Shown: in pieces, positions 1-6,802 of the stretch
Layout of the letters: each line of letters starts with the position of its first letter
How positions within the stretch are numbered: the stretch's first letter is position 1
NCBI GenBank assembly: GCA_902472225.1
Contig: CABRNB010000024.1
Location: 1-29,897, forward strand
Reading direction: 5' to 3'
Length of the DNA stretch: 29,897 nucleotides
From: Caccousia sp900752115
Lineage (GTDB): Bacteria; Bacillota; Clostridia; Oscillospirales; Acutalibacteraceae
Position numbers and translations under genes: made by a program
Notes under the pieces: model-generated
Database searches by the model: none
The model's input: only the letters and a program-made list of their open reading frames with translations
What the model was told of the DNA's origin: nothing

Positions 1-1075
1 CGCGACGGGAGCTTTCGGCGGGCAGCCGCAGGACGTTCCCGCCGTTGTGGCGGACAGCGTCAGTCTTGCGGAGTCTCAGAACGCCGCGGAGAGCGCGCAG
101 TCCGTCCCGGAAGCGGGAACCGTGTCCTCCGAAGCCGCGCCGGAGCCGGAGACAGACCCCGTCGAGCTGGCGCTCGCGTCGTACCGCGCTCTGGTGCCCA
201 CGGCGGACACGCTGTACTACGGATATGACAAAACGCCGACGGGCGTTTACCGCTACGCCCTCTGCCGTCTGAACGCGGAGGACGATTTCCCGAGCATTGT
301 GCTGGAGCAGCAGGCGGAAACGCTGGAGTATCACATGCTTGTTTACCGCTGGAATGAGGAAACGGGCGAGGCCGCCCGGGTGGCCGGGATGGCGGACGAC
401 GGCGAGACGCGCGGCGGGCTGCGCACCGGTCTGTCGCAGATGGCGGACGGCGACGGCCTGCGCCATACCGTCGTCTACAGCGCGACCGGCGAAACCGTGA
501 TCACCCGTTTTACGCAGAACGAGCAGGAGCCGAGAGCGCTCTCCTTTGTGGACGAGTGGACGGGAGCGTTCACCGATCCCATTCCGGAGTCCCTTGATTT
601 CTACGAACTGGTCTGGTACGACGTGAGCGACCTGTCGGGGCTGGAAAGCTGGTCGTGGCCGCCCGCCGCGCCGTCGGGAGGCAGCGTGCCGCAGGACGTT
701 CCGTCAAGTGTGTCATCCGCCGCCCCGGCGCAGGACGGCGATCGCATTGTCTTTACCGGGACGATTGACACCTACACCCACGATGAGGTTGTTGCTCTGC
801 AGGGCCAGCCTGACCCGAACGCGCCGTGGTCGGATACGGAGGCGACGTACCGCCTCATTGTCCTCGACGCCCCGCAGACGATGGAGCTTACCTCTGTCGA
901 CGGTATGAGAAGCGGCGAGGTGCGGATGATCAACGTCACCGGCGCTCCCGGCCTTGACGGCCTCGACGGGCAGCATCTCACTTTCAGTATTGACGCGGCG
1001 TCGGCGTGGTGGCCGAGCGATACGTCCCTTCCCCTCGGCCAGCCCGGCACGCAGGATGTTCACGTGCTGGACTGA
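1..1075 (+). CDS. Unrecognised extracytoplasmic protein, 3' part only
   Basis: The frame is open from base 2 at the left edge to the TGA at 1073-1075, so the gene starts upstream of the window; the GTG at 47 lies within coding sequence and is not a convincing start. I do not recognise the family. A Ser/Ala/Glu/Pro-rich linker (about 45-165) leads into a folded region with many aromatic and acidic residues (about 170-650), then a second linker (about 660-735) and a C-terminal beta-rich segment starting DRIVFTGTID. Both linkers contain PQDVP preceded by Gly residues (about 22-40 and 676-705), which suggests duplicated linker sequence in a modular protein. Low-complexity linkers and the lipoprotein gene 88 bp downstream on the same strand suggest an exported or cell-wall protein. 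Function unknown. Confidence 0.75.
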   Translation, partial: ATGAFGGQPQDVPAVVADSVSLAESQNAAESAQSVPEAGTVSSEAAPEPETDPVELALASYRALVPTADTLYYGYDKTPTGVYRYALCRLNAEDDFPSIVLEQQAETLEYHMLVYRWNEETGEAARVAGMADDGETRGGLRTGLSQMADGDGLRHTVVYSATGETVITRFTQNEQEPRALSFVDEWTGAFTDPIPESLDFYELVWYDVSDLSGLESWSWPPAAPSGGSVPQDVPSSVSSAAPAQDGDRIVFTGTIDTYTHDEVVALQGQPDPNAPWSDTEATYRLIVLDAPQTMELTSVDGMRSGEVRMINVTGAPGLDGLDGQHLTFSIDAASAWWPSDTSLPLGQPGTQDVHVLD

Positions 1076-1163
1076 CGTTCCGAAGCCCCTGAAAAAACGC
1101 CGGGTTTGTCCTTTTTGCTTGAGGGGGCCCAAACGAAGGAAACACATTGAAGGAGGAAAATCC

Positions 1164-2702
1164 ATGAAAAAGCTGATGAGTCTCGCGCTTTCCCTTATGC
1201 TTCTCCTGTCTGCCGCCGCGTGCAGCGCGGCTCCCACACAGGGCGGCGTGTCGTCCGCCGTGTCCGCTTCGGAGTCAAAGACGGAGTCGGAGGCGGAATC
1301 CAAGCCGGAGTCCAAACCGGAATCGAAACCGGAGTCTAAGGCTGAATCGAAGCCGGAATCCGAGGCCGAATCAAAGGCCGAATCCGGGCCGGAGCCGGAA
1401 TCCGAGATCGCTGCGGAGACGATTGACGCGGGCGAGGGCACGGTTGAGATCCGCGGCGGCTCAAACCAGAACGACGCTGTCCTCGTGCCGCTGAACACGA
1501 AGATGTACGGTTTTGTCGACGAAGGGGAGAAGTCGTGGTTTGCCTTTACGACGACGGAGGCTGCCGACGCCGTCTACCGGCTGACGCTGATCCACAAGAC
1601 GGTGGGGGCCCAGTCCGTTGTGCTGCGGATGGTCGACGAGGACGGGAACGAGATGACCAGCATAAAGGCGGATAACGGCGGCTGTGCCGTCACGAAGGAG
1701 ATTCAGGGCCTGCAGCCCGGCACCGTCTACTATTTCGCGGTGAACTGCATGAACGGCCGTGTGGACGACGCCGATTACATGCTGATCGTCCGCTCGCCGG
1801 AGGAGGAGGGGGACGCCCGCCGCACGACGGACAGCCTTCTCGAGGCCGGCGGCGAGGCACTCTCACAGGACGGAAGCGTGACGCCCGGCTTTAACCAGGA
1901 CGACGCCGCGATGATCCCGATTGGCTCGAAGATCTCCGGTACAGTGAAGGACGGGCTCAATTTCTGGTTTGCGTTCCGGACGACCGGCAGCAAGGAGGCG
2001 TCCTATAAGCTGACCGCCGTCCACGAGACGCAGACAAGCGAAAATCCGGTTTCCTTTTCTCTCTTTGACGAATACGGAAATGAACTGAAAAACTTCAAAG
2101 CGTCGAGCGACGGCACCGCCTCCACGCTGGAGGTTTCCGGTCTGGAGGAGGACGCCGTGTACTACGTCGCGGCTTACTGCTTCAGCCACCGCGAGGATAC
2201 CCTCAACTACACGCTGACGGTGAAAGCCGTCGAACCGGCGGGCGCTCCCGCCGCGTCGGTCGAGTCCGCGGAGCCGGAGCTCGTCTTTGAAACGCCGTTT
2301 GAGCTCAACTCGACGCAGGTGATGTTCCAAATCAATCAGGCCGTGTTCCTGAACGAGGCGGACGCAAAGACGGCTCTTGAGCCGGTGGCGGAGATCATCC
2401 TTGCCCACCCGGATCAACCGATCCTTCTTGCCGGGACAACGGCCACGGACGGCACGCAGGCCTCCTGCGTCGATCTGTCGAACCGCCGCGCCGCCGCGGT
2501 GAAGGAGCTGCTGGTGAGCGAGTTCGGCGTGCCGGAGAGCCAGCTTCTGACCGTTGGCCTCGGCTATGAGAACGACCCCTTCGTCCGCGGGAAGGATCGC
2601 GACGCAAACGGGAACTTCGTCGAGACGGAGGGCGCGAAGAACCGCCGTGTCGTCGTCCTTGACGCGGCGGACCCGATCGCAAAGGAGATTTTGGGAGATT
2701 AA
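1164..2702 (+). CDS. Lipoprotein with two beta domains and a C-terminal OmpA-like domain
   Basis: 512 aa. The start is ATG 1164, preceded by AAGGAGG with 7 nt spacing; the frame is open further upstream but without a better start. Residues 1-20 are a lipoprotein signal peptide (MKKLMSLALSL..., lipid-attachment Cys20). Residues 33-80 are a Glu/Ser/Lys/Pro-rich stalk of ESK/PESK units. Two similar domains follow (about 92-212 and 235-360), each with a W/FAF(T/R)TT strand and an (A/T)VYY(F/V)A strand, resembling bacterial pre-peptidase C-terminal beta domains. Residues 372-512 resemble the OmpA C-terminal peptidoglycan-binding domain (NRRAAAVKELL, a GLGYENDP segment, then KNRRVVVL near the end). 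The likely role is an envelope lipoprotein that contacts peptidoglycan. No promoter was found in the 88-bp gap, so cotranscription with the preceding gene is plausible. Confidence 0.85.
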   Translation: MKKLMSLALSLMLLLSAAACSAAPTQGGVSSAVSASESKTESEAESKPESKPESKPESKAESKPESEAESKAESGPEPESEIAAETIDAGEGTVEIRGGSNQNDAVLVPLNTKMYGFVDEGEKSWFAFTTTEAADAVYRLTLIHKTVGAQSVVLRMVDEDGNEMTSIKADNGGCAVTKEIQGLQPGTVYYFAVNCMNGRVDDADYMLIVRSPEEEGDARRTTDSLLEAGGEALSQDGSVTPGFNQDDAAMIPIGSKISGTVKDGLNFWFAFRTTGSKEASYKLTAVHETQTSENPVSFSLFDEYGNELKNFKASSDGTASTLEVSGLEEDAVYYVAAYCFSHREDTLNYTLTVKAVEPAGAPAASVESAEPELVFETPFELNSTQVMFQINQAVFLNEADAKTALEPVAEIILAHPDQPILLAGTTATDGTQASCVDLSNRRAAAVKELLVSEFGVPESQLLTVGLGYENDPFVRGKDRDANGNFVETEGAKNRRVVVLDAADPIAKEILGD

Positions 2703-2817
2703 ACAGCACAGGAAGAACCCGGCGCGCTCCGCAGGGAAACGCCGCCGGAAAGGCCTGTCTGCGGAGATCGGGAGAGCCGGAGGCACGCCGCCGGCCGGGC
2801 GAAAGGGGCTTCGGCCG

Positions 2818-2961
2818 CGTGACGACACTTACCGCGAGGTCAAGCGGTGCATGGACATCGGCAAGAGCTGCCCCGGTTTCTTTATGGCGGTGGGAAATCA
2901 CATCCCGTCCAACACGCCGGTGGACAACGCCCTGTGGTGCAGCGAATTTTACGAGCAGATG
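2818..2961 (+). pseudogene. C-terminal remnant of a uroporphyrinogen-decarboxylase-family (MtaA/CmuA-like) protein
   Basis: In one + frame these 48 codons read DDTYREVKRCMDIGKSCPG followed by GFFMAVGNHIPSNTPVDNAL. This matches the end of URO-D-superfamily methyltransferase proteins, where a conserved 'EVKRCIDIGK...GGFxMAxGNHIPxNTPxENAL' segment closes the barrel. No start codon with a ribosome binding site and no upstream URO-D sequence is present; the 115 bp between the lipoprotein stop and this block is unrelated Gly/Arg-rich sequence. The frame then runs into a 24-bp tandem repeat before stopping at 3067-3069. I read it as the 3' end of a deleted gene. Family assignment is from memory of the motif. 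Confidence 0.6.
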
Positions 2962-2964
2962 GCC

Positions 2965-3036
2965 GGGCGGCAAAGAGAAAAGAGGCCAGGGCAGCAAAGA
3001 GAAAAGAGGCCCGGACGGCAAAGACTAATGAGGCCA
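2965..3036 (+). repeat. 24-bp tandem repeat, three copies
   Basis: Three consecutive 24-bp units begin at 2965, 2989 and 3013. Read in the frame of the upstream remnant they give GRQREKRP, GQQREKRP and GRQRLMRP. The tract lies at the decayed end of the URO-D-like fragment and is probably non-coding slippage-expanded sequence. Confidence 0.8.
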
Positions 3037-3053
3037 ACCGATAAAAAGCAGGG

Positions 3054-3082
3054 GGCTGCTGCAAAATGAAACCGCAGCAGCC
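3054..3082. other. Perfect 9-bp hairpin (GGCTGCTGC/GCAGCAGCC)
   Basis: GGCTGCTGC at 3054-3062 pairs perfectly with GCAGCAGCC at 3074-3082 around an 11-nt loop. No T-run follows on either strand, so it is not a standard intrinsic terminator. It separates two tandem-repeat tracts. Confidence 0.7.
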
Positions 3083-3087
3083 TTCAC

Positions 3088-3141
3088 AAAACAGAGTCCA
3101 ACAACAAAACAAAGCCGAACAATAAAACAGAGCCCAACAAC
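3088..3141. repeat. 18-bp CA-rich tandem repeat, three copies
   Basis: Units start at 3088, 3106 and 3124 with the pattern AAAACARAGYCSAACAAY. The + strand is A/C-rich and G-poor and should be unstructured as RNA. It lies between a hairpin and the terminator at 3148. Confidence 0.8.
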
Positions 3142-3147
3142 GAAAAA

Positions 3148-3192
3148 CGACCTCAAAAGGAGCGAATCCGCTTCCTCCTGAGGCCGTTTTTT
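3148..3192 (+). terminator. Intrinsic terminator closing the + strand lipoprotein region
   Basis: CGACCTCA (3148-3155) pairs with TGAGGCCG (3179-3186) with one mismatch; an inner AGGAGCG/CGCTTCCT arm with a bulge extends the stem. Six T residues (3187-3192) follow on the + strand. Confidence 0.75.
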
Positions 3193-3270
3193 GTGTATGG
3201 GTTTGGGGCGCGGCCGTTTTGCAGCCGCTCCTCCGTTTATCGGGAAGGGGTGAACTTAAAAACCGGAAGC

Positions 3271-3348
3271 TTATGCCTTCGATCCGGCGCTCTGCGCGCT
3301 GCCGATGATGCCGGCGCCCACCAGACCGATTTTGAGGGATTTGCTTAT
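3271..3348 (-). pseudogene. N-terminal remnant of a second Gfo/Idh/MocA oxidoreductase, start codon ATA
   Basis: On the - strand, directly after the TAA of the intact oxidoreductase gene, the sequence reads ATA-AGC-AAA-TCC, translating (M)SKSLKIGLVGAGIIGSAQ and stopping after 25 codons. K-(I/L)-G-(L/I)-(V/I)-G-x-G-x-(I/M)-G-S is the Rossmann nucleotide-binding start of Gfo/Idh/MocA proteins and parallels the intact neighbour (KLGIIGVGNMGSGH). A purine-rich AAGAGGCG lies 6 nt upstream of the ATA codon, where a ribosome binding site belongs. The rest of the gene is missing. I infer a former third gene of this operon that lost its body and its start codon. Confidence 0.65.
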
Positions 3349-3359
3349 ACTATCGCCTC

Positions 3360-4529
3360 TTATTTTGCGCCGCCGTAGGTGCCGGAGGTGTCCGCAAAGA
3401 CGGAGGACACGTTCTCCTTGCGGCGGGAAACGGCGATGCGCTTTTTCAGCTCGCTGAGGAAGAGATCCTCGTCGAACGGAATCTCAACCGGGCGGCCCAG
3501 CCATGCGGAAAGGTGCATCGCGTTCGAGAGCGTGAGGCCGAAGATTCCCTCCTCGCCGGAGGCGATGAGCGGCTCGTCGCGCAGGATGGCCGCGGCGAAG
3601 GCGTTGAGCACGCCGGGGTGCTGCTCCGATTTGCCGTCCGTTTCGACCGTGATTTTCTCCGCCTTCGGGCAGCCGAACGGAATTGTGTTGGTGCGGGTGA
3701 ATTCCGGCTCGGGCACGTCGAGCTTCCAGAGCGTCAGCTCGCCGTTTTCCGCGACGAGCTTGCCGCCGTCGAGGGTGATCTCAAAGCGGTTTGTGCCGGG
3801 AGCGTCCGCCGTCGAGGTGATGAAGGTTCCCGTCGCGCCGTTTGCGTACTCCACATACGCCGTCACGTCGTCCTCCACCTCGATGTCATGCCATTTGCCG
3901 AAGTGGAGCTTTGCGTCCACCATGACCGGCATGCCGCAGATCCACTGCCACAGATCGAGGTTGTGCGGGCACTGGTTCAGCAGCACGCCGCCGCCCTCGC
4001 CGCTCCACGTTGCGCGCCACGCGCCGGAGTCGTAGTAGGCCTGCGGACGGTACCAGTTCGTGATAATCCAGCTCGTGCGGCGGATCTGACCGAGGCTGCC
4101 GCCCTGCACAAGCTCGCGCATTTTGCGGTAAATGTGGTCGGTGCGCTGGTTGAACATCAGGCCGAACTTGACGTTCGATTTCGCCGCGGCCTCGTTCATT
4201 TCGCGCACCTGCTTCGTGTACACGCCCGCGGGCTTTTCCACCATCACGTGGATGTTCCGCTTAAAGCATTCTATGGCGTATTTGGGGTGATCGTAATGCG
4301 GCACGGCGACGATCGCCGCCTCAATCAGGCCGCTGTCGAGCATTTCCTCCGCCGTGGAGAATACGGGCAGAGCCTCGCCGAGCTGCTCCCTTGCCCAGCG
4401 GAGACGGTCGGGGTTGATGTCCGCGACGGCGGCGACCTCAATCTCCGGGCATTTGCCCTCCATGATATTTTTCAGATGGCCTGAGCCCATATTGCCCACG
4501 CCGATGATGCCGAGTTTTACCTTTCTCAT
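3360..4529 (-). CDS. Gfo/Idh/MocA-family NAD(P)-dependent oxidoreductase
   Basis: 389 aa. Starts at ATG 4529 with AGGGGG upstream. Residues 1-125 form the Rossmann domain: KLGIIGVGNMGSGH is the dinucleotide-binding loop, and VEKPAG (about 95-100) is the family's active-site motif with its conserved Lys. The remainder is the alpha/beta substrate domain, including GGGVLLNQCPHNLDLWQW, whose His is the usual catalytic-site residue. Members oxidise or reduce sugars, inositols or sugar derivatives in the cytoplasm; the substrate cannot be read here. The gene lies 12 bp after the isomerase gene and is very probably cotranscribed with it, pointing to a sugar or cyclitol catabolic pathway. Its stop codon abuts a dead paralogue fragment. 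Confidence 0.92.
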   Translation of the reverse strand: MRKVKLGIIGVGNMGSGHLKNIMEGKCPEIEVAAVADINPDRLRWAREQLGEALPVFSTAEEMLDSGLIEAAIVAVPHYDHPKYAIECFKRNIHVMVEKPAGVYTKQVREMNEAAAKSNVKFGLMFNQRTDHIYRKMRELVQGGSLGQIRRTSWIITNWYRPQAYYDSGAWRATWSGEGGGVLLNQCPHNLDLWQWICGMPVMVDAKLHFGKWHDIEVEDDVTAYVEYANGATGTFITSTADAPGTNRFEITLDGGKLVAENGELTLWKLDVPEPEFTRTNTIPFGCPKAEKITVETDGKSEQHPGVLNAFAAAILRDEPLIASGEEGIFGLTLSNAMHLSAWLGRPVEIPFDEDLFLSELKKRIAVSRRKENVSSVFADTSGTYGGAK

Positions 4530-4541
4530 CCTGCATCCCCC

Positions 4542-5381
4542 TTATGTCCTGTTTTGGATCAGTCCGCGCAGCGCGGCAGCGGCCGCCGCAAACGCCTCGC
4601 GGTTTGATGTATACCGGTATGACGGAATGTCTGTGCGCGCGCCCTCCTGCTCCAGAGCGGCGAGGCCCTCAAACACCGCCAGATGCGGCTCCAGCGTGAG
4701 AACCGTGCCCTGATACTGTTCGAGCAGCTCGGGAAGGTGTCCCTCGCCGCATCCCGCCGGGACGACGCTGCCGTCCGCGAGCGCGTCCTTGATGTGCATG
4801 TATTCGACATACGGCGCGAGCAGCTCCCAGGCCGGGAGCGTGGGCTGGCCGCACTGGATGAAGTTCGCCGGGTCAAAGACGGCGCGCAGATCCGGCAGCG
4901 CGCGGTGAATTTCGGCGCAGCGCGGGGCGGTGTCGCCGTAAATGCCCTTTTCGTTCTCGTGACACAGTACAATCCCGCTGCCCTGTGCCGCCTCGCAGAA
5001 GCGGGAAAGGCGCTCGAGCACCTCGTCGCGGAAAACCTGCGGCGCTTCTTCCCTGGGGAGGAAGAAGCTGAACAGCCGGATGTGGGATGCGCCGAGTGCA
5101 AGGGCAAGCTCCAGACCCCGGCGAAATTCGTCGAGGCGGGGGCCGAACGGCTCGCGGATGCCGGACTTTCCGTACGGCGAGCCGAGCGACCACACGGAAA
5201 TCCCCGCGTCCGTCAGGCGGGCGTGCAGTGCTCCGGCCTCGGCGGGGGTCAGCTCCGACACGCTCCTGCCATCCACGCCGCGAATTTCCAGCAGGGAAAT
5301 TTTTTCGGCGCGCAGAGCGTCAATCTGCCCGGCGATCGAAGCGTCGGCTTCGTCGGCAAAGGCTGCGATTTGATAACGCAT
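4542..5381 (-). CDS. Sugar phosphate isomerase/epimerase-like TIM-barrel protein
   Basis: 279 aa from ATG 5381. The frame is open for 45 more codons upstream, but that part is Arg/Pro/Gly-rich repeat sequence without a ribosome binding site, whereas ATG 5381 has GGAGGAG 7 nt upstream and the sequence MRYQIAAFADEAD is a typical family beginning. Xylose-isomerase-like/AP-endonuclease-2 barrel: likely metal ligands are Glu in CHENE, Asp in FDPANF, His in MHIKDAL and Glu in TLEPHL. Related proteins interconvert ketoses or act on inositol derivatives; the substrate is not determinable. First gene of an operon with the Gfo/Idh/MocA oxidoreductase, a common pairing in sugar catabolic clusters. Confidence 0.88.
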   Translation of the reverse strand: MRYQIAAFADEADASIAGQIDALRAEKISLLEIRGVDGRSVSELTPAEAGALHARLTDAGISVWSLGSPYGKSGIREPFGPRLDEFRRGLELALALGASHIRLFSFFLPREEAPQVFRDEVLERLSRFCEAAQGSGIVLCHENEKGIYGDTAPRCAEIHRALPDLRAVFDPANFIQCGQPTLPAWELLAPYVEYMHIKDALADGSVVPAGCGEGHLPELLEQYQGTVLTLEPHLAVFEGLAALEQEGARTDIPSYRYTSNREAFAAAAAALRGLIQNRT

Positions 5382-5421
5382 ATTGTTTCTCCTCCTGTTG
5401 CAGCGTCCTGAGCCTCCGGCG

Positions 5422-5514
5422 CGCGGCTTCCGTTTCCGGTCGTCCCGCTTCCGGCGGCTTTGTGCCGTCTCCGGGCACGCGGCTTCCGTTTCCGGCTGCC
5501 CTGCTCCCGGCGGC
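5422..5514. repeat. Imperfect 37-bp direct repeat, two copies 56 bp apart
   Basis: CGCGGCTTCCGTTTCCGG occurs at 5422 and again at 5478, and similarity continues through (C/T)CCCGGCGGC-like sequence in both copies. The repeats lie in the leader of the isomerase operon and explain the spurious Arg/Gly-rich upstream extension of that frame. Confidence 0.7.
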
Positions 5515-5524
5515 ATCTGAAACT

Positions 5525-5553
5525 ATGATAGCACACATTTATTGTTTTTGGAA
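5525..5553 (-). promoter_or_regulatory. Possible promoter of the isomerase/oxidoreductase operon
   Basis: On the - strand TTCCAA (5548-5553), 17-bp spacer, TATCAT (5525-5530). The -10 is good and the -35 is poor. It lies about 145 bp upstream of the isomerase start, in the only AT-rich stretch before the repeats. Confidence 0.35.
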
Positions 5554-5601
5554 AAGAAAGAGAAGGATTTTCAGAAATTTTTCAATGCCCCGGACACGAT
5601 C

Positions 5602-5630
5602 TTTACAGTGCCCGGGCGGGGAGGTACAAT
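5602..5630 (+). promoter_or_regulatory. Orphan sigma-A-like promoter on the + strand
   Basis: TTTACA (5602-5607), exact 17-bp spacer, TACAAT (5625-5630). No plausible protein gene follows; transcription would reach the terminator at 5686-5742 after about 100 nt. Confidence 0.45.
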
Positions 5631-5636
5631 GAGAAA

Positions 5637-5742
5637 AAAGGAGGGGCGTGCGGCGGCTTTCCGCCCCGCAGTCTTCCAAAGAAAAAGCTCCCCTGACGGG
5701 AAAACGGCGGTGTGCGCCTGTTCCGTCGGGGGAGCTGTTTTT
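5637..5742 (+). ncRNA. Candidate small RNA of about 105 nt
   Basis: Bounded by the promoter at 5602-5630 and the intrinsic terminator at 5686-5742. The body holds AAAAAAGGAGGGG and a GGCGG-CTTT-CCGCC stem-loop (5652-5665). The ATG at 5630 overlaps the -10 box and its frame runs through the terminator, so I do not call a peptide. The RNA would be antisense to the transcript tail of the membrane-protein gene that starts at 6590. This is inference from signal order only. Confidence 0.3.
5686..5742. terminator. Bidirectional intrinsic terminator
   Basis: AGCTCCCCTGACGG (5686-5699) pairs with CCGTCGGGGGAGCT (5723-5736) with one G-T pair. TTTTT follows on the + strand (5738-5742) and AAAAA precedes (5682-5686), giving a T-run on the - strand too. 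On the - strand it ends the gene at 5781-6590. Confidence 0.85.
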
Positions 5743-5780
5743 GTGCGGTGGTTTTTGCGGTGTTGTGCGGCGGAAACGCC

Positions 5781-6590
5781 TTATTCCGCGGCTTCGGAAG
5801 CGGCTTCCGAAGTGTTTCCGGAAGCGTCTTCAGACACGGCGTCAGACGCCGTGCCGGACGCGGTATCGGAGGAGCCGTCGTTGACCGGCGTGCCGTTGAC
5901 GAGGTTCTCAAAGAGCTCCTTCGCGTCGAGATAATACTGCGGATCGTCCTCGAGCAGGTCGTCGCGGATCTGGCGCAGAGAGAAGCTGTAATCGGTAAAG
6001 ATCTCGCCGATTTCCGTGCCGGCCAGACCCTTGCACTCGGAGACGGGCAGGCGCATGTTTTCGTAATCGGTCGCGCCCTCCTCGGGAATCGAGCCGTCAA
6101 GATAGGAGAACATGCCCTCCTCGGTGCCGTAGGCGACAAAGCTCGCGTCGTCGGTCAGGAAGATGTAGGAGTCGCCGGTCTGCAGATCGCCGGAGAGCTT
6201 CACATAGCCGGCTATCTGCATATTGGGATCGGTGTTTTCCGCCGCTTCTCCCTGTGCAATCTCGTAGACGTTGACCTGTACGACCACGTCGCCGTCGCCG
6301 TTGCGGTCGCAGCCGTATTTTTCAAGTTCCGCGGAGAGCTGTTCGGAGATGTCGGACGGGATCGAGTAGGAGGAGATCACGCCGATGCTGTAGTCCGGCT
6401 GTACCTTCGTCACCATGTCGTAGATCAGAAAGCCGACGAAAGCGGCGGCAATCAGGCCCACAATCACATGAACCCGGTAATAATACCAGAAATGGTTCCA
6501 TTTGTCCTTTCTTGTCTTGAGGGTAATTTCCGCGCCGCGGCGGTTGATTTCCTCCTCGCCCGCGTGAAGCAGATATCGTTCTCTCGCCAC
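5781..6590 (-). CDS. Single-pass membrane protein of unknown function
   Basis: 269 aa from GTG 6590 with AAGG 7 nt upstream. Residues 1-38 are charged and cytoplasm-like (MARERYLLHAGEEEINRRG, KTRKDKWNHFWYYYRVH), residues about 39-60 are one hydrophobic segment, and the rest would lie outside: a mixed alpha/beta region of about 165 residues and a Ser/Ala/Asp/Glu/Thr-rich tail (about 229-269). There is no cleavable signal and no recognised catalytic motif. The extracytoplasmic part (PDYSIGVISSYSIPSD...) looks like a small folded domain; I do not recognise the family. It is monocistronic: its own promoter region lies at 6652-6680 and a terminator at 5686. Confidence 0.8.
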   Translation of the reverse strand: MARERYLLHAGEEEINRRGAEITLKTRKDKWNHFWYYYRVHVIVGLIAAAFVGFLIYDMVTKVQPDYSIGVISSYSIPSDISEQLSAELEKYGCDRNGDGDVVVQVNVYEIAQGEAAENTDPNMQIAGYVKLSGDLQTGDSYIFLTDDASFVAYGTEEGMFSYLDGSIPEEGATDYENMRLPVSECKGLAGTEIGEIFTDYSFSLRQIRDDLLEDDPQYYLDAKELFENLVNGTPVNDGSSDTASGTASDAVSEDASGNTSEAASEAAE

Positions 6591-6651
6591 ATCATCACCT
6601 TCTCGTCACGCCGCGCCCGTGGCCTGGCCCGCCGCCCAAAGTTTTCGCATT

Positions 6652-6680
6652 ATTATAGCAGATTTTTGGAGGAAAATCTA
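6652..6680 (-). promoter_or_regulatory. Promoter of the membrane-protein gene
   Basis: A perfect - strand TATAAT (6652-6657) with 17-bp spacing places the -35 at 6675-6680 (TAGATT, weak). The start codon is about 60 bp downstream. The weak -35 and the palindrome overlapping it suggest control by a DNA-binding regulator. Confidence 0.55.
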
Positions 6681-6693
6681 CAAACAGTTTGTA
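6679..6693. promoter_or_regulatory. 15-bp perfect palindrome, candidate operator
   Basis: TACAAACAGTTTGTA is a 7-1-7 perfect inverted repeat overlapping the -35 region of the adjacent - strand promoter. No flanking T-run, so a DNA-binding site is more likely than a terminator. The cognate regulator is unknown. Confidence 0.45.
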
Positions 6694-6724
6694 AAGAATG
6701 CATGGTTCCGCCCTCTTTCCTGCA

Positions 6725-6760
6725 AAAAAACAAGCGCACCGGAAAGACGTTCCGGTGCGC
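6725..6760 (-). terminator. Intrinsic terminator of the rhomboid-like gene
   Basis: GCGCACCGGAA (6734-6744), AGACG loop, TTCCGGTGCGC (6750-6760): a perfect 11-bp stem. On the - strand it is followed by TTGTTTTTTTGC. Confidence 0.88.
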
Positions 6761-6802
6761 TCTGCGTCTCCGGCGGCATGTGACGCCGCGCGAAAGCGCC
6801 GG

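Noticed and set aside
2965..3141. Tandem repeats considered as a CRISPR array
   Set aside because: Units are contiguous with no unique spacers, and no cas genes are present.
5382..5516. 45-codon N-terminal extension of the isomerase
   Set aside because: It is encoded by the GC-rich direct repeats and lacks a ribosome binding site, while ATG 5381 has an excellent one.
5630..5934. Reading frame after the orphan promoter (MRKKEGRAAAF...)
   Set aside because: Its ATG overlaps the -10 box, it reads through the terminator and it is antisense to the membrane-protein gene's tail.
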